Shown here piece after piece: positions 1 through 7,353 of a stretch of DNA of 14,415 nt. How positions within the stretch are numbered: the stretch's first letter is position 1; each line of letters begins with the position of its first letter. The stretch covers positions 1-14,415 of the forward strand of contig JAFOIS010000032.1 in assembly GCA_017420605.1 (NCBI GenBank). The letters run 5' to 3'. A program made the position numbers and the translations under genes. The stretch comes from Lachnospiraceae bacterium. GTDB lineage: Bacteria > Bacillota > Clostridia > Lachnospirales > Lachnospiraceae. The notes beneath the pieces are model-generated. The model was not told the origin of the DNA. It was given only the letters and a program-made list of their open reading frames with translations, and did no database searches.

Positions 1-507
1 GACCCAGGCGATCCGGAGAATGAAGTATTTTTTCACATGCGCAAGGACCGCTTCTTCGCCGCCCGCCTTCGTCTTTCCGTAGACGCCGAGCGGTTCATAC
101 GGATCTTCCGGTTCCCAGGGGCGTTCACCCTGCCCGTTGAATACGTAGTCGGTCGAAAAATACATCATGGGGATGTCCATCTCGCCGCATACCTGCGCGA
201 TATTTGCCGTTCCGTCCACGTTGACGCGGCGGCATGCTTCGGGCATATCTTCCGCTTTATCGACCGCGGTCCAGGCTGCGCAGTGGATAACGGCGTCCGG
301 CTGTGCGGACACGATCGTGCGCCGTACTTCCTCCGCGTCCGTGATATCCATGCGCACATACGGCATACGGCATACGGCGGTCCCGTCCTGCGCGCCGCCG
401 TACGTTTCCCGGATATCGCTGCCGATCCCGCCGATCCCGCGCTTATCGAGTTCGTTCATCACGTCGTGTCCGAGCTGTCCGGACACGCCGGTCACCAGTA
501 TTTTCAT
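1..507 (-). CDS. rfbD: dTDP-4-dehydrorhamnose reductase RfbD/RmlD, 3'-truncated by window edge
   Basis: Last enzyme of dTDP-L-rhamnose synthesis: NAD(P)H-dependent reduction of dTDP-4-keto-L-rhamnose in the cytoplasm. Reading in from the ATG at 505-507 gives 169 residues, open to the window edge; the family is usually about 280-300, so the C-terminal substrate-binding part is missing. Visible features are the N-terminal Rossmann motif MKILVTGVSGQLG (G7, G10, G13), HCAAWTAVDKAED (75-87), the catalytic STDY (118-121) and the SDR pair YGKTK (Y143, K147). The start is fixed by an AGGAGG site at 515-520, 7 nt upstream, which overlaps the stop of the preceding glycosyltransferase. It completes the rfbABC set but is separated from it by the exporter and glycosyltransferase genes. 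Odd point: codons around residues 44-51 contain three tandem copies of a 7-mer. The family call is secure; the C-terminus was not seen. Confidence 0.93.
   Translation of the reverse strand, partial: MKILVTGVSGQLGHDVMNELDKRGIGGIGSDIRETYGGAQDGTAVCRMPYVRMDITDAEEVRRTIVSAQPDAVIHCAAWTAVDKAEDMPEACRRVNVDGTANIAQVCGEMDIPMMYFSTDYVFNGQGERPWEPEDPYEPLGVYGKTKAGGEEAVLAHVKKYFILRIAWV
357..377 (-). repeat. Three tandem 7-mers inside rfbD
   Basis: The plus strand reads CATACGG three times without interruption, within the rfbD codons for about residues 44-51 (AVCRMPYV). Because 7 is not a multiple of 3, loss or gain of one copy would shift the rfbD frame. Three copies is a low number for a slippage hotspot. A 9-mer (GCCGATCCC) is also duplicated nearby at 421-438 but is frame-neutral. 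Confidence 0.7.
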
Positions 508-512
508 CAAAA

Positions 513-521
513 TACCTCCTA
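513..521 (-). promoter_or_regulatory. Ribosome binding site of rfbD overlapping the upstream stop codon
   Basis: On the minus strand TAGGAGGTA contains both the TAG stop of the 826-residue glycosyltransferase (519-521) and a near-perfect Shine-Dalgarno AGGAGG (515-520), 7 nt before the rfbD ATG. The overlap implies that ribosomes finishing the glycosyltransferase can load directly onto rfbD. It also supports this ATG as the true start. Confidence 0.85.
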
Positions 522-2999
522 TAATCTGCGCAGGGAAAAATCCTGCGTTATCATCGAAAGATTGGGGTTGTAATACGGGTCGCCCGCATCGATCACGTCT
601 CCCCAGCGTTTGCGGAACGTGTTTACCTCTCCCTGGAACCGTTTGCGTTTTTCCGGAGTATTCTCCAGGCCGCGCGATTTGGATTCATAATGGTACAGCT
701 CCGCGTACGGGTCATAGACGATGAGATATCCGGCCTTCCGTATCTTCATGCACAGGTCGATGTCGTTGAACGCGACCGCAAGATCCTCGGAAAAACCGCC
801 GGTCTCCTCGAATACACGGCGGGGCACCATCATGCAGGCCGCCGTGACCGCGCTGTAATCCTGCTGGCAGATGAGCCTCCGGATGTACTTCTCCGAATCC
901 CGTTTCTGATTTACGAAAGCATGTCCCGCGATGCCGCCCCAGCCGAGAACGACCCCCGCGTGCTGGATCGTATCGTCACGGTAATAGAGACGCGCGCCGA
1001 CGGCGCCGACGTCCTGGCGCATGGCGAATCCCATCATTTCCGTCACGATGTCGCTTATCGCTTCCGTATCATTATTCAGAAGCAGAAAATATTCGCCGCG
1101 GGCGCACTGTGCGCCGAAATTATTGACGGCGGAATAGTTGAAGGGCCCTTCGTAGGTCACAGTACGCAGGACAGGGAACTGCTCTTCCATCTCCCGGTAG
1201 CCCTGAAAGGTACTTTCCTCGCTGCTGTTGTTCTCGATCACGACGATCTCTATATTCGGCCACGCCGTCTTTTCAAGAAGCGACGTCACCGCCGTCCTGA
1301 GGTCGTCGATATGATCCTTGTTCGGGATCAGCACCGAGACCAGCGGTTTTTCCGGCCATTCGTACCGCGTCCGGTATGTGCCGCGTATCGTGCCGTATTC
1401 GACTGCCGCCGGCCATCCCATACGGCGGTAATGCGCTTCGATCGCCCGTTTTCCGGCTGTGAAGGCGTATTCCTTGCTTTCGGGATCCATCGCCGTGCTC
1501 TCGGGCGTCGCGCGCCAGTGATACAGGATCTTCGGGACGTGGCAGATCTTATCCGTCTTTTCGGTGCAGCGAAGAATGAAATCGTAATCCTGCGCGCCGT
1601 TCATCGACGGATCGAGCCCGCCGAGGCGCTGTGCCAGTTCCCTTCTTACGACAAGAAGATGGCAGATATAGTTCTCCGACCGCAGAAGATCCGGATCGTA
1701 ATCCGGCTTTAAGTTCGGTTCCGCGTACCGCCACGGGATGCCGATCGCGTCCGCGCCCGTTTCATCTCCCGCGGATACTTCCGCGTTCGTACGCGGCACG
1801 ACCTTGTCTTCGTCGGTATAGATCAGATCCGCGCCGGGATACTCACAGATCTTCTTTACGATCTCCGAAAGCGCGCTTTCCACGAGCAGATCGTCATGAT
1901 CGACGAACGCGGCAAATTCCCCGGAGGCTGCAGAAAGCGCAGCGTTAGTATTCTCCGCGATATGAAGCTTTTCCTTATTCCGCAGGATCCGGAACCTTGC
2001 GTCCCTCTTTTCGAGACGGTCGAGGAATTCCGTAAGGGGCGATCCTTCCCCGCTCCCGTCGGACAGGATGCACTCCCAGTTTGCGTACGTCTGACGCAGG
2101 ATCGTTTCGATCAGTTCCGAAAGGTACGCTTCCGGTGTACGGTAAAGCGGGATCAGAATGGAAATGAGCGGCTCGCTCGGAAAATGCGTATTCCGCAGAA
2201 CCGAAAGTTCCGTTTCGGACGGCAGATGTTTTTCGATCCATTCATCATAGAGCACCGGCCTTCCGGAGTCCTGTGTGGCCCTGTGCCAGGTTTTTCCGAT
2301 GAGGGCGCCGAGTCCGTTGACCTTCAGATAACGTACGCCCTTTCTGTAAAGATAACCGAAGCGTTCCGCAAACCGTCCCGCCTTCCCGGTATGTATTCTT
2401 TTCCGGACCTTCGCGCCGCCGGAGCGGAGCACAAGATAAAGTCCGTTCTTCGGCACCTGCGGTACCGTGATATCGAAACCGCACAGTTCCGGAACGGCCG
2501 TTTCCTCATAAAGCTGCGACACGTCGAGCCGCGGCACTTTCTCGATCACCGCGGGAAGCGCCTGCCCCTCCGCGTTCTCCACGGATACCGCGGTTTCCTT
2601 CGCCGCGGCGGCCCAGCCCATGATGCGCGCGGTCTTTTTGTCACGCAGAATGAAGGTCTCGTCTATATAATACTGTATAGGCCCGCTCTTTTCCGCAAGT
2701 TCCCCGGCGGACAGTTCATGGACCAGGTTTTTTTGGCCGCCGCGGTCCGCATAAAGACAGATCCGGTGCCGGATGGGCGGAGCCGGGGGGATAAATACAC
2801 TCACGCAGGCTTCCGTGCCGCCGAACCGCTCGTCGACATAATCGTACAGAAGGCGCACGTCGCAGCGGAGCGGCTTTCCGTCCGCTTCCGCCGTGATCTC
2901 CGTTCCTTTCGTGACGTATCCGTATACGCGGTATTCCGTCGGGTCCTTGAGCGAAAAACGGTCGCTTTTCACAAGAAGCCCGGGATTGACGATCTCCAT
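519..2999 (-). CDS. Dual-domain GT2 glycosyltransferase (probable rhamnan/O-chain-type polymerising enzyme), 826 aa
   Basis: Probable processive or multi-linkage glycosyltransferase acting on a lipid-linked glycan at the inner membrane face. Residues 1-100 are a beta-rich region. Residues 105-195 are a second module (YYIDETF, MGWAAA, RLDV, CGFDITVP) also found in the neighbouring 1134-residue protein. Residues 205-245 are basic and amphipathic, a possible membrane anchor. The first GT2 domain (278-525) has ISILIPLYRTP, SDGSG, the DXD-type FVDHDD (366-370), YTDEDK, GAQDYDFILR and YHWRATPESTA. The second (553-775) has VSVLIPNKDH, IENNS, LLNNDTEA (D644), NDIDLCMKIR and LYHYES (H770). Both GT2 domains keep their key acidic residues, unlike the 1134-residue neighbour. 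Start: ATG at 2997-2999 with an AAGGA site at 3005-3009. The gene follows its neighbour by 24 bp. The sugar is not readable from sequence; rhamnose is inferred from the rfb genes. Confidence 0.9.
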   Translation of the reverse strand: MEIVNPGLLVKSDRFSLKDPTEYRVYGYVTKGTEITAEADGKPLRCDVRLLYDYVDERFGGTEACVSVFIPPAPPIRHRICLYADRGGQKNLVHELSAGELAEKSGPIQYYIDETFILRDKKTARIMGWAAAAKETAVSVENAEGQALPAVIEKVPRLDVSQLYEETAVPELCGFDITVPQVPKNGLYLVLRSGGAKVRKRIHTGKAGRFAERFGYLYRKGVRYLKVNGLGALIGKTWHRATQDSGRPVLYDEWIEKHLPSETELSVLRNTHFPSEPLISILIPLYRTPEAYLSELIETILRQTYANWECILSDGSGEGSPLTEFLDRLEKRDARFRILRNKEKLHIAENTNAALSAASGEFAAFVDHDDLLVESALSEIVKKICEYPGADLIYTDEDKVVPRTNAEVSAGDETGADAIGIPWRYAEPNLKPDYDPDLLRSENYICHLLVVRRELAQRLGGLDPSMNGAQDYDFILRCTEKTDKICHVPKILYHWRATPESTAMDPESKEYAFTAGKRAIEAHYRRMGWPAAVEYGTIRGTYRTRYEWPEKPLVSVLIPNKDHIDDLRTAVTSLLEKTAWPNIEIVVIENNSSEESTFQGYREMEEQFPVLRTVTYEGPFNYSAVNNFGAQCARGEYFLLLNNDTEAISDIVTEMMGFAMRQDVGAVGARLYYRDDTIQHAGVVLGWGGIAGHAFVNQKRDSEKYIRRLICQQDYSAVTAACMMVPRRVFEETGGFSEDLAVAFNDIDLCMKIRKAGYLIVYDPYAELYHYESKSRGLENTPEKRKRFQGEVNTFRKRWGDVIDAGDPYYNPNLSMITQDFSLRRL

Positions 3000-3023
3000 C
3001 TTATTCCTTCCCGCAGACCGTAT

Positions 3024-6000
3024 TCATGAGTTTCTCAGGTACTGTCCGATAAACGCGAAGTCCGTCCTTTGCGGATCGAGATTCGGGTTAAAGTACGGAT
3101 CTCCCTTTTCAAAATACACGCTCCACTGCTTCCGGAAAGCTTTATCCTCCGGAACGGTAAAGGCGTCCTGCCCGTCGCCGGGCACATAACGAAGGAGCGC
3201 GTTGACGTTTTCGACGATAAGAAGTCCTTCTTCGCGGACCCGCAGGCAGTAATCGATACCGGACAGTTCATCCGGGTAAGATGCGGCGAAACCGCCCGTC
3301 CTGCGGAACAGCTCCGTTTTCGTCATCATGCACCGCATTGATACAGCGCACAGATTCTGCGTGGAATTGCCGCGCTCCGTATAAGTATGCGCGTTCTGTC
3401 CGGCGCCGCGGAACATGCTGCCTGCGAGACCGCACATGCCGAGGATATAGCCGCAGTGCGCGATCTTTTCATCCGCGGTAACGGCCTTCGCGCCGCAGAC
3501 GCCGACGTCCTCTCTCTGACAGTAGGAAAGAAGTTCCGACATCCAGTCCGGCGACACCGCTTCCATATCCGGTCCGAGGAATACCAGGTACTCTCCTTCC
3601 GCGCATTTGGCGCCTTCCGAAAACAGGCCTGCAAGATCCTTAATACCGCTGCGGATGACCGTCTTCAGCGGCCTTGCAAGCCCCTCCGTATCTTCGCGGT
3701 AAGACGGCTCCGCAGAAGGATCGTTTCCCGCGATGATGATCTCATAATGCTCATACCCTGTTTTCATGAGAACGGACGAAAGCAGGCGTTTCGTATGCGC
3801 GTTATGATCCGGATCGCCGATGACGACGGAAACCAGGGGCGTCCCTTCTACGCGGAGCGCGGAACGGTACCTGCCGTAATCCTTTGTACGGCTCACCGCG
3901 GCGCGGATCCCGGCCCGGTCGTAATGCGCCTGCACGGCTTTACATCCGTTGTTGTAGGCGTACGATTTGCTCTCCGGATTTCCGGCCGTGGAATTCGGAT
4001 GCGACCGCCAGTGATACAGCACCTTCGGCACATGTTCGACCCTGCGCGCCTTCTCGCAGCAGCGGAGAATAAAATCGTAATCCTGTGCGCCGTCGTATTC
4101 GCTGCGCAGCAGCCCCACTTCCTTCACCAGGTCCATCCGCGCCGCGAAGATATGGCAGATATAGTTATTATTGCAAAGGTAATCCAGACTGTAGTCCGGC
4201 TTAAAATGCGGGTCGAAAAGGAAGGACCCGTCCATTGCGACCTTGTCTTCGTCGGTATAGACCGCGTCGACGTCGCCGGAGAGATTGATCGCCTTCACGA
4301 TCTCAAAGCAGGCGTCCGGCTCCAGCACGTCGTCATGATCCGAAAGCATCAGGAAATCGCCTGTCGCCATCCGGATCGCCTCATTCGTATTCTCGGAGAT
4401 CCCGCGGTTTTCTTTGAGGCGCATGTACCGGACCCGCCGGTCATTGCGGTAGGTCTTCCGGATAAACTGTTCCACCGCAGGATCCGTGCTTCCGTCCGCG
4501 AGGCACAGCTCTACGTTGGCATAGGTCTGCGTAACGACGGAATCGCAGATCTCCTGAAGGAACGGGATCGGCGTATTATACAGCGGGATCGCGATGCTGA
4601 TCTTCGGCTCATACGGAAAATGAAATGTTCTCTGCTCCGCAAGGGCCTTCGGTCCAGCGCAGAGCAGCGCGAAATACTCGTCGTAATCCAGCGGGCGCAT
4701 TTCCGAAGCGGGCGCCTCCCCGCGCATGATCCGCATCAGTTTTTCACGCCGTTTTTCGCGGTCCGGTTCGATCTCTATACGGAAACGGGCGTATCCCTGC
4801 GGGATATCGGCCTCGAGAAGGACGGCGCCGTTTTCGATGCTGCGGGATGGAATGGTGATAAGAAAACCGGTTACACGCTCGTACGGGACGTTGAACGCAC
4901 GGTTCACGTCATCGCGGCGCGTCCGTTCGACCTGCGAGGAGATCTCCTCCCCGTTCTCCCGGAGTATGCGCAGCGTCTCTCCCTGTGCCTGCGCGGCGTA
5001 TGCCCAGCCGCGAAGCACGACCGTATCCTTCCGGTAGAAGATCTGGTCGACGGTATGCCGGATCTCATACCCTGCAGGATCCAGTTCATCGCGGAGCATC
5101 GCAAGCGGATCGCATCCGCGCACCTCTGCGGCCGCTTTGCGCCAGACCTTGAGAAAACGCGAATCGCGGAGCGCGGAAAATTCGTCTCTCCTTGCGCGCA
5201 GCGTCAGGCTTTCGCTTTCGGCGATATGCGAAAGATACGCGCATTTCTCTTCTTCCGTGCGGAGCACCGTCCGCATGATGGAAACGGTCCCCTCCTCCAT
5301 TTTCGTCAGGGAAAACTCGACGTGCAGTTTTTTCGCCGTCTCGTCCGCGACACGGACCGCAAAGGATCCGTTCCTTTCCATAAAGACAAGCGCCGTATCA
5401 TCGATACGGTATCCGTCATGCATAAGATCCTCGTACGGAATGAAGGCATGTTCCGTATAGATACGGATCTTTTCCATAAATACCGGGTCCGGAAGAAGCT
5501 CGAAGCGGACCTCTTTTGCGCCCGCGATCATCAGGTCTTCGCAGACCCGGCCGTCTTCGGAAACGACGCATAACGCGTCCGCTTCTTTTCCGAAGCCGTT
5601 TCCGCGGTCGATAAATACACGGATCCTCGCGTGCTCCGATGAGCCGGGCTCAAATATGCTTCGCAGACCCGGATACGGAGAGAACGCGTTCTTCATGATA
5701 TCTTTATAGAGGCCGCGCACCGGCGGGCAGTCCCCGAGGACGTACTGCTGGAAGTGATTCTCCATCCGGCCGAATACTTCCGTCTCTTCCGCGGTAAAAC
5801 CGAAGCGTTCAAAAAGTCCTTTTCCGGTCAGATATGCCCGTTTTGTGTTTTCATAGAGATAGTTGTGCAGCACGCGCCATTCCACGAAGCGGACCGGGAT
5901 CGGAAAATCAAAGGTCCACTCGTAATCGATGACGTTCCAGCGGCCGCCGTTCACCACGATATTGCCAAATACAAGGTCGATATTCGTGACGGCGCAGCAC

Positions 6001-6428
6001 TTCTCTCCGTCCGGCACTTCTTCAAAACCGAATACTTCCGAAAAACGGTCCGTCATAAAAAAGCGCCGGTCCGCCATGCGTTCGATCTCATCGAAGTACG
6101 AAGATACGAATGCGGCCGCCTTTTCTTCATCCTCTTCAAACATCCGGTCCGCTTCGGATTCGAGCAGCGTTCCCGGAATGTACGCAAAAACGGCGGCATC
6201 CCCTTCCATATGGCATTCTGCCGGCAAAAAACGCGTCGCGGCATACTGCGCTTTCAGCATCTCCGCGATCTTTGCAAGACGCAGAACATGCTCTCCGGCC
6301 GCTTCGTTCGCCGGATACTTCCGGACAGTCCGTACGCCGTCCTCTTCCAGAATATCGGTACGGATGGCGAATTCTCTTCTGCGGTCATTGGAAAATTTCG
6401 AAAAAATGATCACGGTCCCGGCCCTCAT
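3024..6428 (-). CDS. Kinase-like domain fused to dual GT2 glycosyltransferase, 1134 aa
   Basis: A large multidomain enzyme. Residues 1-250 look like an APH/protein-kinase-fold domain: a candidate ATP-binding lysine in VRKYP (K37), a hinge-like AYIPG (82-86), the catalytic-loop pattern NIDLVFGN (D151, N156, with Asn149 where His is usual) and VIDYE (D168, E170) as the metal-binding motif. Residues 265-395 are a beta-rich region and 397-440 a basic amphipathic helix. Residues 455-545 are a module shared with the 826-residue protein. The first GT2 domain (608-840) has ISIAIPLYNTP, ADGSTD, LSDHDD (696-700), YTDEDK, GAQDYDFILR and YHWRSHPNSTA. The second (864-1110) keeps the overall pattern but has lost key motifs and may be catalytically dead. 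The start ATG overlaps the methyltransferase stop as ATGA, implying translational coupling. I infer chain extension plus possible terminal phosphorylation, in the manner of the WbdD kinase. The GT2 call is firm, the kinase fold likely, its activity unproven. Confidence 0.85.
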   Translation of the reverse strand: MRAGTVIIFSKFSNDRRREFAIRTDILEEDGVRTVRKYPANEAAGEHVLRLAKIAEMLKAQYAATRFLPAECHMEGDAAVFAYIPGTLLESEADRMFEEDEEKAAAFVSSYFDEIERMADRRFFMTDRFSEVFGFEEVPDGEKCCAVTNIDLVFGNIVVNGGRWNVIDYEWTFDFPIPVRFVEWRVLHNYLYENTKRAYLTGKGLFERFGFTAEETEVFGRMENHFQQYVLGDCPPVRGLYKDIMKNAFSPYPGLRSIFEPGSSEHARIRVFIDRGNGFGKEADALCVVSEDGRVCEDLMIAGAKEVRFELLPDPVFMEKIRIYTEHAFIPYEDLMHDGYRIDDTALVFMERNGSFAVRVADETAKKLHVEFSLTKMEEGTVSIMRTVLRTEEEKCAYLSHIAESESLTLRARRDEFSALRDSRFLKVWRKAAAEVRGCDPLAMLRDELDPAGYEIRHTVDQIFYRKDTVVLRGWAYAAQAQGETLRILRENGEEISSQVERTRRDDVNRAFNVPYERVTGFLITIPSRSIENGAVLLEADIPQGYARFRIEIEPDREKRREKLMRIMRGEAPASEMRPLDYDEYFALLCAGPKALAEQRTFHFPYEPKISIAIPLYNTPIPFLQEICDSVVTQTYANVELCLADGSTDPAVEQFIRKTYRNDRRVRYMRLKENRGISENTNEAIRMATGDFLMLSDHDDVLEPDACFEIVKAINLSGDVDAVYTDEDKVAMDGSFLFDPHFKPDYSLDYLCNNNYICHIFAARMDLVKEVGLLRSEYDGAQDYDFILRCCEKARRVEHVPKVLYHWRSHPNSTAGNPESKSYAYNNGCKAVQAHYDRAGIRAAVSRTKDYGRYRSALRVEGTPLVSVVIGDPDHNAHTKRLLSSVLMKTGYEHYEIIIAGNDPSAEPSYREDTEGLARPLKTVIRSGIKDLAGLFSEGAKCAEGEYLVFLGPDMEAVSPDWMSELLSYCQREDVGVCGAKAVTADEKIAHCGYILGMCGLAGSMFRGAGQNAHTYTERGNSTQNLCAVSMRCMMTKTELFRRTGGFAASYPDELSGIDYCLRVREEGLLIVENVNALLRYVPGDGQDAFTVPEDKAFRKQWSVYFEKGDPYFNPNLDPQRTDFAFIGQYLRNS

Positions 6429-7339
6429 TTCACTTCGATCAGGAAAGAATTGGAAAACAGCGGAAAACCTGCGGAATCGCAGAGCGAATCATAGGCGTTC
6501 GATTCGTCAAACAGGATCATCCGGTAATGATCGAGGTTATTGATATTGTTCTTCAGTTCGCCGGGTTCCGGAAGACGCCTGTCGGAAAAGATCATATTCG
6601 CGAATTTATAATCCGGATAGGGATAATAAAAGGTATACGAACGTGCTCCGGCTTTCTTAAGCAGCGCTTCCATTTCCGGACGCGAAAAGGTGCGCACGCC
6701 GCTGTGGTGCGGATATCCTTCGATCCCGGAGAAGAATTCTCCGGTATGATCCTCCGCCGCCCCTGCCCAGTATTTCATCCCAAGCCGGTTCTCGATCGCG
6801 ATAAGAAGAGCGCCGCCCGGAGACAGACGTCCGAGCGCCGTTTTCAGGATCTCCGTGTAGGGATCGCTGCCGGAAATGAAGGAGCCGGCGTATTCCAGAA
6901 CGCCGATCAGCGTTACCAGATCGTACGTATCCGCAAGGGACCGCTCGACGTCTTCAAAGTTGCCGACGCGGATCGTCAGGTTTCCATACTCCCGGTTGCG
7001 GTACGCGTTGATCATGCTGCGGCGCTTCGACAGTTCGATGGCTTCCACAGACGCCGCACGCTCCGCGAAAGAAGCCGTGACCGCCCCGCAGCCGGCGCCG
7101 ATCTCGAGAACGCGCATCGTGCTGTCTATGGGATACCAGTCGACGACGTTCCGCCGGATCGAAGAAAAATGATAGGTGATCGGCCATTTTCTTTTCTCGT
7201 TTACGATCCGGTCGTATTCCTCAGGCCGCGCTTCTTTTGCGATCGACAGCATCTCTTCCTCGACGTCTCCGTCGGAATAGGCGTCGGTGCCGTTATACAA
7301 AGTAAGATCGACAAGGACCTTACCGACTTTTTCTGTCAT
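6425..7339 (-). CDS. Class I SAM-dependent methyltransferase, putative glycan-capping enzyme, 304 aa
   Basis: Transfers a methyl group from S-adenosylmethionine; the acceptor is unknown but the setting points to the growing glycan. The Rossmann core is clear: motif I VLEIGAGCGAVT (77-88), the ribose-binding acid in EAIELSKRR (E102), VGNFEDV (125-131), LVTLIGVLEYAG (141-152), and LSPGGALLIAIENRLGMKYW (172-191). The region just before motif I (YHFSSIRRNVVDWYPI, 56-71) and a C-terminal YYPYPDYKFANMIFSD stretch (238-252) look like family-specific substrate elements. Start: ATG at 7337-7339 with GAGGAA at 7345-7350, directly after the wzt stop. The 3' end overlaps the kinase-glycosyltransferase gene by 4 bp. 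In E. coli O8/O9a WbdD and Geobacillus WsaE a methyltransferase ends glycan growth and marks the chain for export; this gene, next to a Wzt with a glycan-binding domain, is a good candidate for that role (inference). Confidence 0.88.
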   Translation of the reverse strand: MTEKVGKVLVDLTLYNGTDAYSDGDVEEEMLSIAKEARPEEYDRIVNEKRKWPITYHFSSIRRNVVDWYPIDSTMRVLEIGAGCGAVTASFAERAASVEAIELSKRRSMINAYRNREYGNLTIRVGNFEDVERSLADTYDLVTLIGVLEYAGSFISGSDPYTEILKTALGRLSPGGALLIAIENRLGMKYWAGAAEDHTGEFFSGIEGYPHHSGVRTFSRPEMEALLKKAGARSYTFYYPYPDYKFANMIFSDRRLPEPGELKNNINNLDHYRMILFDESNAYDSLCDSAGFPLFSNSFLIEVK

Positions 7340-7344
7340 GAGTA

Positions 7345-7353
7345 TTCCTCTTA
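7345..7353 (-). promoter_or_regulatory. Ribosome binding site of the methyltransferase gene, abutting the wzt stop
   Basis: On the minus strand TAAGAGGAA holds the wzt stop codon (7351-7353) followed at once by GAGGAA, 5 nt before the methyltransferase ATG. The spacing is ideal, fixes the start, and suggests coupled translation from wzt into the methyltransferase. Confidence 0.8.

Noticed and set aside
421..438. Duplicated 9-mer GCCGATCCC in rfbD as a slippage site
   Set aside because: Only two copies and frame-neutral; it encodes a plain GIGGIG stretch in the Rossmann region.
3387..5573. A 728-codon plus-strand open frame opposite the kinase-glycosyltransferase gene
   Set aside because: It is antisense to a gene with clear GT2 motifs, has no recognisable domain and no RBS, and is explained by GC-rich codon use that keeps the opposite frame open.
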